Part shown: piece by piece, positions 40,753 through 51,834 of the stretch
Position numbering within the stretch: the first letter of the stretch is position 1
How the letters are laid out: each line of letters starts with the position of its first letter
Assembly (NCBI GenBank): GCA_013335535.1
Contig: JAAXVL010000002.1
Location: 310,001-374,000 of the forward strand
Direction of reading: 5' to 3'
DNA: 64,000 bases
DNA from: Azonexaceae bacterium
GTDB taxonomy: Bacteria; Pseudomonadota; Gammaproteobacteria; Burkholderiales; Rhodocyclaceae
The notes under the pieces: generated by a model
What the model saw: the letters and a program-made list of their open reading frames with translations, nothing else
Told to the model about the DNA's origin: nothing
Databases searched by the model: none
Position numbers and translations under genes: made by a program

Positions 40753-41349
40753 ATGAAAGCGGCCGCGCTCCTGCTCGGTCTGGCCTGCGCTGTCCTGGTG
40801 ACGAGGGCGGCGGCAGCGACCTCGCCGGCCAGGAAGGGCGTTGGCGCCCAGAAAGTGATCATCAAGAAAGCCTCGCCGGTGAAAAAAACGGTGCCAGCGC
40901 CCGTGCGCGCCAGATTGCCCGCAGCGAAGACGGTGCAACCCGCCACCGCGCCGGCCCCGGCGACGCCGGATGCCAGTTACGACGAGCGCGAACTGATCAA
41001 GATGCCGTCGCCGGCCCGTCTGGCTCTGCGCGCCGAAATGCGCGACCGGATGGTGGCGCTCGATGCCGTGCTGCAGCGCCTCAGCGAGGGCAAGGTCGAG
41101 GAGGCCGGGCAGATCGCCCAGCTGCGCCTTGGCGTCGCGGTGTGGTGGAATCACACCCAGCTGCCGGCCGTGGCGCAGCCCGAACAATACATGCCGCCGG
41201 CCATGCAGACGCTGGCCCTCGACGGCTACAAGGCGGCGACCGATTTCGCCACCGTCGCGCTGACCGGCGACCGCCACACCGCTACCGCCATGCTGCCGCA
41301 ATTGACCGGCAGTTGTACTCAATGTCACCAGGCCTACCGAATCCGATGA
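40753..41349 (+). CDS. Hypothetical secreted protein with C-terminal CxxCH heme-binding motif
   Basis: N-terminal signal-like segment; ends [17 protein letters not shown] overlap with ubiD. Confidence 0.7.
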   Translation: MKAAALLLGLACAVLVTRAAAATSPARKGVGAQKVIIKKASPVKKTVPAPVRARLPAAKTVQPATAPAPATPDASYDERELIKMPSPARLALRAEMRDRMVALDAVLQRLSEGKVEEAGQIAQLRLGVAVWWNHTQLPAVAQPEQYMPPAMQTLALDGYKAATDFATVALTGDRHTATAMLPQLTGSCTQCHQAYRIR

Positions 41350-42809
41350 AATACCACGACTTGCGCGACTTCATGTCGCAACTGGAAAAGACCGGCGAAT
41401 TGAAGCGCGTCGGCGTCGAGGTCGATACCCGCCTCGAAATGACCGAAATCTGCGACCGCGTGCTGCGCGCCGAAGGGCCGGCCATCCTGTTCGAGAAGCC
41501 CAAGGGACATAGCATTCCCGTGCTCGCCAACCTGTTCGGCACGCCGAAGCGCGTCGCGCTCGGCATGGGCGAGGAATCGGTGAGCGCATTGCGCGAAGTC
41601 GGCAAGCTGCTGGCGTACCTGAAGGAACCCGAGCCGCCCAAGGGACTCAAGGATGCCTGGGACAAGCTGCCCATCCTCAAGCAGGTGCTCAACATGACGC
41701 CGAAAAAGGTGTCAAGCGCGCCCTGCCAGGAAATCGTCTGGGAAGGCAAGGATGTCGATCTGAGCCGCCTGCCGATCCAGCACTGCTGGCCGGGCGACAT
41801 CGCGCCGCTCATCACCTGGGGCCTCGTCGTCACGCGCGGGCCGCACAAGACCCGGCAGAACCTCGGCATCTACCGCCAGCAGGTGCTTGGGCCGAACAAG
41901 GTCATCATGCGCTGGCTGGCGCATCGCGGCGGGGCGCTGGATTTTCGCGAATTTCAGTTGGCCAATCCGGGCCAGCCGTTCCCGGTCGCCGTCGTGCTCG
42001 GCTGCGATCCGGCGACCATCCTTGGCGCCGTGACGCCGGTGCCCGATTCACTGTCCGAATACCAGTTCGCCGGCCTGCTGCGCGGCGGCAAGACCGAACT
42101 GACGCAATGTCTCGGCTCGACGCTGCAGGTGCCGGCCTCGGCCGAGATCGTGCTCGAAGGCGTGATCCACCCGGGCGAAATGGCGCTCGAAGGCCCTTAC
42201 GGCGACCACACCGGCTACTACAACGAGCAGGCCGAGTTCCCCGTCTTCACCATCGAGCGCATGACCATGCGCAAGAATCCGATCTACCACAGCACCTACA
42301 CCGGCAAGCCGCCCGACGAGCCGGCCGTACTCGGCGTCGCGCTCAACGAGGTCTTCGTGCCGCTGCTCCAGAAGCAGTACCCGGAAATCGTCGATTTCTA
42401 CCTGCCGCCCGAAGGCTGCTCGTACCGCATGGCTATCGTCAGCATCAAGAAGGCTTACCCCGGCCACGCCAAGCGCATCATGTTCGGCATCTGGAGCTTC
42501 CTGCGCCAGTTCATGTACACCAAGACGATCATCGTCGTGGACGACGACATCGACATCCGCGACTGGAAGGAAGTGATCTGGGCGATGACGACGCGCATGG
42601 ACGCCACGCGCGACACGACGCTGGTCGACAACACGCCGATCGACTACCTCGACTTCGCTTCGCCGGTGGCCGGGCTCGGTTCCAAAATGGGGCTCGATGC
42701 GACCAACAAGTGGCCCGGCGAAACAACGCGCGAATGGGGGCGGCCGATTGTCATGGACGACGGCGTCAAGAAACGCGTTGATGCCATGTGGCAAGAGTTG
42801 GGGCTTTGA
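41346..42809 (+). CDS. ubiD: UbiD family decarboxylase (start corrected to 41346)
   Basis: [22 protein letters not shown]...[11 protein letters not shown]... Confidence 0.94.
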   Translation: MKYHDLRDFMSQLEKTGELKRVGVEVDTRLEMTEICDRVLRAEGPAILFEKPKGHSIPVLANLFGTPKRVALGMGEESVSALREVGKLLAYLKEPEPPKGLKDAWDKLPILKQVLNMTPKKVSSAPCQEIVWEGKDVDLSRLPIQHCWPGDIAPLITWGLVVTRGPHKTRQNLGIYRQQVLGPNKVIMRWLAHRGGALDFREFQLANPGQPFPVAVVLGCDPATILGAVTPVPDSLSEYQFAGLLRGGKTELTQCLGSTLQVPASAEIVLEGVIHPGEMALEGPYGDHTGYYNEQAEFPVFTIERMTMRKNPIYHSTYTGKPPDEPAVLGVALNEVFVPLLQKQYPEIVDFYLPPEGCSYRMAIVSIKKAYPGHAKRIMFGIWSFLRQFMYTKTIIVVDDDIDIRDWKEVIWAMTTRMDATRDTTLVDNTPIDYLDFASPVAGLGSKMGLDATNKWPGETTREWGRPIVMDDGVKKRVDAMWQELGL

Positions 42810-42820
42810 GTCCGCGGCCT

Positions 42821-43312
42821 ATGACCGTCAAGGTCGTTCCGCTCGATCTGTCGGACCTCGGCCAGGCTGAAATCTGGCTCGGCCTGCTCGACCACTACGC
42901 GCAGGATCCGATGGGGGGCGGTGACGGCCTGTCCGACTATGCCAAGCTCAATCTCGTGCGCACCATGCGCGAGGTGCCCGGCTTTCATGGCGCGCTGGCC
43001 TGGCTCGACGGCGAGGCGGTGGGCCTGATCGACTGCTTCGCCGGCTTTTCCACCTTCGCCGCGCTGCCGCTGCTCAATGTGCACGACATCGTGGTGCGCC
43101 AGGGGCTGCGCGGCCAGGGCATCGGTCAGGCCTTGCTGGCCTGGGCCGAAGAACGCGCCCGCCAGCTCGGTTGCTGCAAGCTGACCCTCGAAGTGCTGTC
43201 CAATAATACGCGAGCCATGACGTCCTACCGACAAGCCGGCTACGCGCCCTACATGCTCGACCCGGCAGCCGGCAATGCGCTGCTCATGCAGAAAGTCCTT
43301 CCGGAGGAATAA
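42821..43312 (+). CDS. GNAT family N-acetyltransferase
   Basis: VHDIVVRQGLRGQGIGQALLAWAEERARQLGCCKLTLEVLSNN. Confidence 0.9.
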   Translation: MTVKVVPLDLSDLGQAEIWLGLLDHYAQDPMGGGDGLSDYAKLNLVRTMREVPGFHGALAWLDGEAVGLIDCFAGFSTFAALPLLNVHDIVVRQGLRGQGIGQALLAWAEERARQLGCCKLTLEVLSNNTRAMTSYRQAGYAPYMLDPAAGNALLMQKVLPEE

Positions 43313-43315
43313 GCC

Positions 43316-43723
43316 ATGCAGGAACCCATCCCCGCGCCAGATCTGCACGGCGTCCGCCCTTCGCTGGTCCAGCTCACGCATTTCATCTACGGCCTGCACG
43401 CCATCGCCGTCTTCATCGGCATCACCTCGGCGGCCACGGTCGCCGGCGGTTTCGTTTTCGGCCTGCCGTCGCTGTGCGCCGTCTTCCTCAATTACCTGAA
43501 GCGTGGCGACGTGCGCGGTACCTGGCTGGAAAGCCATTTCCTCTGGCAGATCCGCACCTTCTGGTTCACCTTCCTCGGGCTCGTTTTTTACGGCTTGCTG
43601 CTCATCACCATCATCGGCATACCGCTGGCCTGGATACTGATCGCCTTGCTCGGCCTGTGGGTCGGCTATCGGGTCATCCGCGGCTGGGTCGCGCTTTTCG
43701 GCGTGCGGCCGGTCGGCGCCTAG
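43316..43723 (+). CDS. Small membrane protein (DUF4870-like)
   Basis: LVQLTHFIYGLHAIAVFIG...WQIRTFWFTFLG. Confidence 0.7.
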   Translation: MQEPIPAPDLHGVRPSLVQLTHFIYGLHAIAVFIGITSAATVAGGFVFGLPSLCAVFLNYLKRGDVRGTWLESHFLWQIRTFWFTFLGLVFYGLLLITIIGIPLAWILIALLGLWVGYRVIRGWVALFGVRPVGA

Positions 43724-44172
43724 AAGCCGAGGCCGAAGCAGGCGATGGCCACGGTCGCCATGCCCAGGCCCAGATTGAGTGCGACGCGCTGGCGGATGGT
43801 GTTCATCGCTGCTCCAGCCGCCGGCCAGTCCTGAGCGGCCACCCTGGCCTGCAGTCTGACGAAATGGCGCAAGGCGATGTCGACGAAGATGATCGCCATG
43901 ACGAGGCCGCTGCTCAGCATGAGATGCCAGTGCACCGGTGCGTTGGCGAAGCCGACGTTGAGCATGCGTCCGATGCCGGAGAGCAGGATCAGGGCAAGGG
44001 CGACGGCAACGATCCGGAAGAAACGACCGAGAACCCCGGCCAGTAGCGGAAGGCGTTGCGGTGGCGGCAACTGCTCGGCAGCGACCGGGCGCAGGCAGAA
44101 ATGGGCGAAGAACATGCCGCCAACCCAGACGATGACGCCGGCAAGGTGAAGGAAAAGCAGGGTGGAGCGCAT
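43720..44172 (-). CDS. CopD-like integral membrane protein (start corrected to 44172)
   Basis: MRSTLLFLHLAGVIVWVGGMFFAHFCLRP. Confidence 0.75.
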   Translation of the reverse strand: MRSTLLFLHLAGVIVWVGGMFFAHFCLRPVAAEQLPPPQRLPLLAGVLGRFFRIVAVALALILLSGIGRMLNVGFANAPVHWHLMLSSGLVMAIIFVDIALRHFVRLQARVAAQDWPAAGAAMNTIRQRVALNLGLGMATVAIACFGLGF

Positions 44173-44189
44173 CGGGAAATCCTCAGGGG

Positions 44190-44897
44190 TCAGGGTTGGT
44201 TCAGGTAGTGCCGCAGCATGGCCAGCGAGCGGCGGTAACTGTGGGCGATCTGGGTCGCCTCGTAACGATGTTCGGCGCCGACCGGGCAAGCCTGGCGGGC
44301 CAGGCAGCCTTCGGCGCAAGGCGAAGCGGGTTGCAGGCGAAAGCCGCTGCAGGCTTGCAGATTGAACACGCCGCCGGCCAGCGCGTCGGCCGGGCAGGCC
44401 GTGATGCAGGGCGTCGTTGCGCAGTCCAGGCAGGGATTGCCACGGTCAACCGGAAAAAAGGCCGAAAATTGAAAATCGACCAGCACGGCCGCCCGGTAGG
44501 CGTACCAGCTGCCCCATTCGGCATCGACGCCGACCATGAACGGCGAGGTGTGGTGCCAGCCGGCCAGTTTGCCGAGCGCCTGCAGGCCGACGGGTTGGTC
44601 GCCCGGATAGACGATGCGGTAGGCCCGGCCGGGGAGCTGGGTGGCCAGCCAGCACTCGACGGTGCGCACCGTGTAGTCGTCGATCGGGTGCTCGCTGGCG
44701 ATGCCGCTGGCCTGTACGCATTCCCAAAGCCGCCGGCCGCCGTGGCCGAGCAGGATGAGCTGGCAAAAACCGGTCGTGTCGCCGAGCGTTTGCCGAACTT
44801 TCGCCGGCAGGTCGTCCAGATCGAAGACGAACTGCCGGTTCAGCCCGGCTTCGGCCAGCGAGTCGCCGGGGAAGGATGGGCGTTCACTCATTTTCAA
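44190..44897 (-). CDS. 4Fe-4S dicluster protein, QueG-like
   Basis: GNPCLDCATTPCITACPADAL...CSGFRL...CAEGCLARQACPVG. Confidence 0.75.
   Translation of the reverse strand: MKMSERPSFPGDSLAEAGLNRQFVFDLDDLPAKVRQTLGDTTGFCQLILLGHGGRRLWECVQASGIASEHPIDDYTVRTVECWLATQLPGRAYRIVYPGDQPVGLQALGKLAGWHHTSPFMVGVDAEWGSWYAYRAAVLVDFQFSAFFPVDRGNPCLDCATTPCITACPADALAGGVFNLQACSGFRLQPASPCAEGCLARQACPVGAEHRYEATQIAHSYRRSLAMLRHYLNQP
44440..44468 (-). repeat. Dispersed 29-bp repeat copy 3 (inside QueG-like CDS)
   Basis: minus strand TTTTCGGCCTTTTTTCCGGTTGACCGTGG. Confidence 0.93.
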
Positions 44898-46323
44898 GGA
44901 CCGGTGCCTTCTCGCCGACGCGGCGCTGGGCGACCCAGACGAGCAGGGCGTCGATGGCCGCGCTGCCGGCCTGGGCGCGCGGGTGGTTGATCAGGAAGGT
45001 CACGGCGTAACGGCGGCCCTGGGCGTCGAGCGCGTAGCCGGACGCCGCCTTGACGCCGTCGAGCGTGCCGGTCTTGATGTGGGCGCGGCCGGTGGCGTCG
45101 GAGCCGTTGAGGCGTTTCTTCATCGTGCCGTCGATGCCGACGATGGGCATGCTCGACACGAATTCCGGCATGACCGGGCTCTTCCAGGCGTCGAGCAGCA
45201 GGCGGTTGAGGCTGTCGGCGCTGATCCGCTCGATGCGCGACAGGCCGGAGCCGTTGTCGAGGATCAGTTCGGCAAAGCGCAGATTGCGCCCGGCCAGCCA
45301 GTCGGTCACGCGCTGGCGGGCGCGCTCGGCGGTGGCCGGTGCGGTGTCATTGCCCAGGGTCAGGAATACCTGGCGGGCCATGACGTTGTTGCTGAACTTG
45401 TTGATGTCGCGCACGGCGTCGGCCAGCGGGGGCGATTCATGCTGGGTCAGCAGCCGGGCGCCGACCGGCACGGCGCCGCCCCGCACCTGCCCGCTCAGGC
45501 TGCCGCCGAGTTCCTTCCAGATGGCGCGGATCAGGCCGTCGGCCTGGGCATCGGCCGCCAGCGGCGACAGGCTCAGCGTCTTCTCGCCGCACAGGGCGGC
45601 GAAGGTGCCGGTGAATTCCAGGCGCTGGCCATTGCCCTCGGGAATCAGGCGGACAGTGATCAGGTCCGTCCAGTTGCTGCCGCAGCCGCCTTCGCCGGAA
45701 CGCAACTGGTTGTCAATGCGCAGTCCTTCGCTCGGTGTTTCAAGCAGCACGCGCGGTTTGCCGTTGTCCGGCAGCAGCGTGAAACGCAGGGCGCGGAAAT
45801 TGAGCAGCAGGCCGTCCGGCCCGACGTTGTAGGGGCGCATCGGTTTGTCGTCGAAGGCGCCGGGGTCGATGGCCGGGACGTTGAAGACGCCGCGGTCGAG
45901 CACGATGTCGCCGCCAATCTGGCGAATGCCCCGCGCCTGAACCTGGCGGAGCAGGGCGGTCAGGTGTTCGATGGCAAAGCGCGGGTCGCCGCTGCCGCGC
46001 AGGTACAAATTTCCGTCCAGATTCCCGTTCACCGTGGAAGTCTCGGTCCACGCCGTCGTTTTCCAGGTGTAGGCCGGGCCGAGCAGGTCAAGCGCGGCGT
46101 AGGTTGTTACCAGCTTCATCACCGAAGCCGGGTTCATCGGGCGGCTGGCATTGTGGGCAACCAGGGGCGCCGCGGCGTCGACAGGCTGGACAAGCACGGC
46201 GACATTGGTCGCCGGAATCTGCACCGTCTTGAGGGCCTTCAGTACCTCGGGCGGCAGGCCGTCGGCTAGCGTGCCCAGGCTGAAAGCGGCGCAGGCGAGT
46301 GCCGCGAAAATTTTATGAAGCAT
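44884..46323 (-). CDS. dacB: D-alanyl-D-alanine carboxypeptidase/endopeptidase (PBP4 family)
   Basis: NPASVMKLVTTYAALDLLGP (SxxK), SDN-like KFSNNVMARQV, HIKTGTLDGVKAASGY (KTG). Confidence 0.9.
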   Translation of the reverse strand: MLHKIFAALACAAFSLGTLADGLPPEVLKALKTVQIPATNVAVLVQPVDAAAPLVAHNASRPMNPASVMKLVTTYAALDLLGPAYTWKTTAWTETSTVNGNLDGNLYLRGSGDPRFAIEHLTALLRQVQARGIRQIGGDIVLDRGVFNVPAIDPGAFDDKPMRPYNVGPDGLLLNFRALRFTLLPDNGKPRVLLETPSEGLRIDNQLRSGEGGCGSNWTDLITVRLIPEGNGQRLEFTGTFAALCGEKTLSLSPLAADAQADGLIRAIWKELGGSLSGQVRGGAVPVGARLLTQHESPPLADAVRDINKFSNNVMARQVFLTLGNDTAPATAERARQRVTDWLAGRNLRFAELILDNGSGLSRIERISADSLNRLLLDAWKSPVMPEFVSSMPIVGIDGTMKKRLNGSDATGRAHIKTGTLDGVKAASGYALDAQGRRYAVTFLINHPRAQAGSAAIDALLVWVAQRRVGEKAPVLENE

Positions 46324-46491
46324 TGGAGTCCAGCGATGAAATGGCGCAAGCGTCCATTTTAGCCGGCCCCGTACCCTGGGGGCTGGTTGATTGGTTTTGT
46401 TAATGAATTCATATGGATATGCATTTTTAACGGATTTTTTTGGCTTGTCTCTTTCGTCCGCCCTTGAAATAGCCGTTCCTCGCCCCTATTA

Positions 46492-46518
46492 TTAGCACTC
46501 ACCGGAGACGAGTGCTAA
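46492..46518. promoter_or_regulatory. CIRCE element (HrcA operator)
   Basis: TTAGCACTC-ACCGGAGAC-GAGTGCTAA, perfect 9-9-9 inverted repeat upstream of groES. Confidence 0.97.
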
Positions 46519-46604
46519 CAACCCGCCCGCTCCGTTCCCGAATCCGCGTTTGACGCGGTAGGCCAATTTTTGTTTGTTGCAACTCATTTTCAGGAGTCTG
46601 ATTT

Positions 46605-46895
46605 ATGAATATCCGTCCTTTGCACGACCGAGTGATCGTCAAGCGCGTTGAAGCCGAGCGCACCACTGCATCCGGCATCGTCATTCCCGATTCCGCTGGC
46701 GAAAAGCCGGATCAGGGCGAAGTTCTGGCCGTCGGCCCGGGCAAGCGCGACGACAACGGCAAGTACATCGCTCTCGACGTCAAGGTTGGTGATCGCGTGC
46801 TGTTCGGCAAGTATGCCGGCCAGGGCGTCAAGGTTGATGGTCAGGAAGTCCTGGTCATGCGTGAAGAAGACATCATGGGCGTTCTGCAGAAGTAA
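46605..46895 (+). CDS. groES: Co-chaperonin GroES
   Basis: [29 protein letters not shown]. Confidence 0.98.
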   Translation: MNIRPLHDRVIVKRVEAERTTASGIVIPDSAGEKPDQGEVLAVGPGKRDDNGKYIALDVKVGDRVLFGKYAGQGVKVDGQEVLVMREEDIMGVLQK

Positions 46896-46925
46896 TTTCT
46901 GCCCGCCTCGAAATGACGGCTGACC

Positions 46926-46953
46926 CCACGGTCAACCGGAAAAATGATCAAAA
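46926..46953 (-). repeat. Dispersed repeat copy 4 (groES-groEL intergenic)
   Basis: minus strand TTTTGATCATTTTTCCGGTTGACCGTGG. Confidence 0.92.
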
Positions 46954-46968
46954 TTCAGGAGCTATTAA

Positions 46969-48621
<1,653 letters not shown>

Positions 48622-48650
48622 TCCTCCGCCAAGCCTGCTTTACTGCTTGA

Positions 48651-48681
48651 AGAGCCCCGCCTTGTGCGGGGCTTTTTGCTT
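48651..48681 (+). terminator. Rho-independent terminator after groEL
   Basis: agccccgccttgtgcggggctttttgct. Confidence 0.9.
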
Positions 48682-48826
48682 TTCAGGCTCGCCCTGAATC
48701 GCTGTCAGGGATTGCTTTGATCTGCCTCATGGGTTTTGTAACGGACTGTAAGTTAGCTGTAAGACGTCAAGCCTAAATTACGCTTCGCAGCAATGCCTCT
48801 ATAAACAAAATCTGAGGAGCAAATCA

Positions 48827-49135
48827 ATGCAAGACACACTGGATCGGATTACAGCCAATCCGAAATTCCTGGAGTTTGTTGCCATGCGCAGCAAGTACTC
48901 CATCATTATGGCCATCGTCAGTGCCGCCGCTTACTACGGCTTCATCATTCTGGTTGCTTTCGACAAGGAATTCCTGGCCAAGAAAATTGGCGAGGGTTAC
49001 ACGATGAGTATCGGCGTGCCGCTCGGCGTCGGTGTTATCGCTTTCACCATCCTTTTGACCTGGATCTACGTTCGCCGCGCCAACACCGAGTTTGACGCGA
49101 TCAACGAAGCCCTCATCAAGGAGGCACAGAAGTAA
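48827..49135 (+). CDS. DUF485 family membrane protein
   Basis: [42 protein letters not shown]; precedes actP-like gene. Confidence 0.9.
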   Translation: MQDTLDRITANPKFLEFVAMRSKYSIIMAIVSAAAYYGFIILVAFDKEFLAKKIGEGYTMSIGVPLGVGVIAFTILLTWIYVRRANTEFDAINEALIKEAQK

Positions 49136-49136
49136 G

Positions 49137-50816
49137 ATGACCAAATTCACCAAGATCCTCGCCGGCCTTCTGGCTCTGGCCGTTGCCGGTGGCGCCATCG
49201 CCGCTGGTGCCGACCTCGGCAATACCCAAAAGCAGGCCACCAACTGGACGGCCATCGTCATGTTCGCCATCTTCGTCGGCGGCACGCTCTACATCACCAA
49301 GTGGGCGGCTTCCAAGACCAAGTCGGCTGCTGACTTCTACACCGGCGGTGGCGGCATCACCGGCTTCCAGAACGGCCTGGCAATCGCCGGCGACTACATG
49401 TCCGCCGCGTCCTTCCTGGGTATTTCCGGTCTCGTGTTCGCCAACGGCTTCGACGGCCTGATCTTCTCGATCGGCTGGCTGGTCGGCTGGCCGGTCATCA
49501 CCTTCCTGATGGCCGAACGTCTGCGCAACCTCGGCAAGTTCACGTTCGCTGACGTGGCTTCCTACCGTTTCGCCCAGACCCCGGTTCGTATCTTCGCCGC
49601 TTCCGCTTCCCTGGTTATCGTCGCTTTCTACATGATTGCGCAGATGGTCGGTGCCGGTCAGCTGATCAAGGTGCTCTTCGGCATGGAATACATGTACGCA
49701 GAAATCCTCGTCGGCGTTGTCATGATGATGTACGTGCTCTTCGGCGGCATGACTGCCACGACCTGGGTGCAGATCATCAAGGCTTGCATGCTTCTCGGCG
49801 GTGCTACCTTCATGGCTGTCTCGGTTCTGCTGCAATTCGGCTTCTCGCCGGAAGCACTGTTCACCAAGGCTGTTGAAGTTCACTCCAAGCATGACGCCCT
49901 GATGTCGCCGGGTGCCCTGATCAAGGATCCGGTCTCCGCCATCTCCGTCGGTATGGCCCTGATGTTCGGTACCGCTGGTCTGCCGCACATCCTGATGCGC
50001 TTCTTCACCGTGCCGAACGCCAAGGAAGCCCGCAAGTCGGTTGCCTGGGCAACCACCTGGATCGGTTACTTCTACATCCTGACCTTCATCATCGGCTTCG
50101 GTGCTATCACCAACCTGATCCAGAATCCGGGCGACTTCTACGTCGGCGGCGAACTGGCCAAGGGTCTGAAGGGCGGCGGCAACATGGCTGCTGTGCATCT
50201 GGCCAAGGCTGTCGGTGGCGACCTGTTCCTCGGCTTCATCTCGGCCGTGGCCTTCGCAACCATTCTGGCTGTTGTGGCTGGTCTGACGCTGTCCGGCGCT
50301 TCTGCCGTGTCGCATGACCTGTACGCTTCCGTCTTCGCCAAGGGCTGCTCTTCCGAGTCCGAACTGCGCGTTTCCAAGATCACGACCGTTGCCCTGGGCA
50401 TCCTGGCCATGGTTCTGGGTATCGCCTTCGAAAAGGAAAACGTTGCCTACATGGTGATGCTGGCCTTCGTCATCGCCTGTTCCTCCAACTTCCCGGTCCT
50501 CTTCATGTCCGTGCTGTGGAAGAACTGCACCACCCGTGGTGCCGTGGTCGGTGGCTTCGTCGGTCTGGCCTCTGCCGTGATCCTGACCATCGGTTCGGCC
50601 AGCGTCTGGGAAGCCGTCATGTTGAATCCGAAGGGTTCGGCCTGGTTCCCGTACAACTCTGCTGCCATCTTCTCAATGTCCGCCGCGTTCTTCACGATCT
50701 GGCTGGTGTCCATTCTGGACAACTCCGCTCAGGCCCAGAAGGAACGTGCCCTGTATCCGTCGCAGCAACTGCGTTCGGAAACCGGTCTGGGTGCTTCTGG
50801 CGCCAGCGGTCACTAA
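49137..50816 (+). CDS. actP: Sodium/solute (acetate-type) symporter
   Basis: [36 protein letters not shown]; start corrected to 49137. Confidence 0.92.
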   Translation: MTKFTKILAGLLALAVAGGAIAAGADLGNTQKQATNWTAIVMFAIFVGGTLYITKWAASKTKSAADFYTGGGGITGFQNGLAIAGDYMSAASFLGISGLVFANGFDGLIFSIGWLVGWPVITFLMAERLRNLGKFTFADVASYRFAQTPVRIFAASASLVIVAFYMIAQMVGAGQLIKVLFGMEYMYAEILVGVVMMMYVLFGGMTATTWVQIIKACMLLGGATFMAVSVLLQFGFSPEALFTKAVEVHSKHDALMSPGALIKDPVSAISVGMALMFGTAGLPHILMRFFTVPNAKEARKSVAWATTWIGYFYILTFIIGFGAITNLIQNPGDFYVGGELAKGLKGGGNMAAVHLAKAVGGDLFLGFISAVAFATILAVVAGLTLSGASAVSHDLYASVFAKGCSSESELRVSKITTVALGILAMVLGIAFEKENVAYMVMLAFVIACSSNFPVLFMSVLWKNCTTRGAVVGGFVGLASAVILTIGSASVWEAVMLNPKGSAWFPYNSAAIFSMSAAFFTIWLVSILDNSAQAQKERALYPSQQLRSETGLGASGASGH

Positions 50817-50835
50817 TCAGACGAGCAATCGTCAG

Positions 50836-50869
50836 CAAAAAGCCCGGGCATGCCCGGGCTTTTTTTCGT
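50836..50869 (+). terminator. Rho-independent terminator after actP-like gene
   Basis: aaaagcccgggcatgcccgggctttttttc. Confidence 0.92.
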
Positions 50870-50875
50870 CTTCAA

Positions 50876-50904
50876 TTTTGTGCGTTTTTTCTGGTTGACC
50901 GTGG
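50876..50904 (+). repeat. Dispersed repeat copy 5
   Basis: TTTTGTGCGTTTTTTCTGGTTGACCGTGG. Confidence 0.9.
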
Positions 50905-51162
50905 ATAAGCATGATCCGGATCCGCCAACGTGAAAACGTGGACGTGCTTGTGCACTGCGGAAAGCGCAGGGCGGATTATTTGATAGACTGTGGGGCTTGG
51001 GCGAGGAAAAAAACGGTAGGGGGTTGACCAGTGCAGGTCGGGCAACCCCCTGAGTAGCGGTCTTGACCGCGTACTCCAAAGACCATAAAAGGAGAACAGC
51101 CCGAACAGAATAATGCGACAGGCTTACAGAAATCTTACGCGGCCATAGGCCCAAACGGATAC

Positions 51163-51834
51163 ATGCGAATCCTTATTGCTGAAGACGACACCATCATCGC
51201 CGATGGTCTTTCCCGCTCGCTGCGTCAAGGTGGATACGCCGTAGACTGGGCCCCCAATGGTCTGGATGCGGACAACGCGTTGCTGACGGTTTCCTACGAT
51301 CTGCTCATTCTCGATCTCGGCTTGCCGAAGCTCTCGGGGCTTGAGGTCCTCAAGCGCATTCGGGCCCGCAATTCGCAACTGCCCGTGCTCATTCTCACCG
51401 CCCTCGACGGCACCGGCGACCGCGTCAAGGGCCTCGATCTCGGCGCCGACGACTACATGGTCAAGCCCTTCGAACTTCCCGAACTGGAAGCGCGGGTGCG
51501 CGCCCTGACCCGTCGCTCGGCCGGTACTTCGCCGACCATCCAGTGCGGTGCGCTGAGCTACGACCAAGTCGGCCGGGTGGCGCAGATCAACGGCGAAGTC
51601 CTCGATCTTTCGGCGCGCGAGGTCGGCCTGCTCGAAGTTCTGCTCAGTCGCATGGGACGCCTGGTCAGCAAGGACCAGTTGGTCGACCACCTTTGCGGCT
51701 GGGGCGAAGAAGTCAGCCACAACGCCATCGAGGTCTACGTCCATCGGCTGCGCAAGAAAATCGAAACCGGCGGCGTGAAGATCGCCACTGTACGCGGCCT
51801 GGGTTACTGCCTTGAGCGACCCCAGACCGAATAG
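51163..51834 (+). CDS. OmpR-family response regulator
   Basis: MRILIAEDDTIIADGLSRSL; winged-helix C-terminus VSHNAIEVYVHRLRKKIE. Confidence 0.93.
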   Translation: MRILIAEDDTIIADGLSRSLRQGGYAVDWAPNGLDADNALLTVSYDLLILDLGLPKLSGLEVLKRIRARNSQLPVLILTALDGTGDRVKGLDLGADDYMVKPFELPELEARVRALTRRSAGTSPTIQCGALSYDQVGRVAQINGEVLDLSAREVGLLEVLLSRMGRLVSKDQLVDHLCGWGEEVSHNAIEVYVHRLRKKIETGGVKIATVRGLGYCLERPQTE

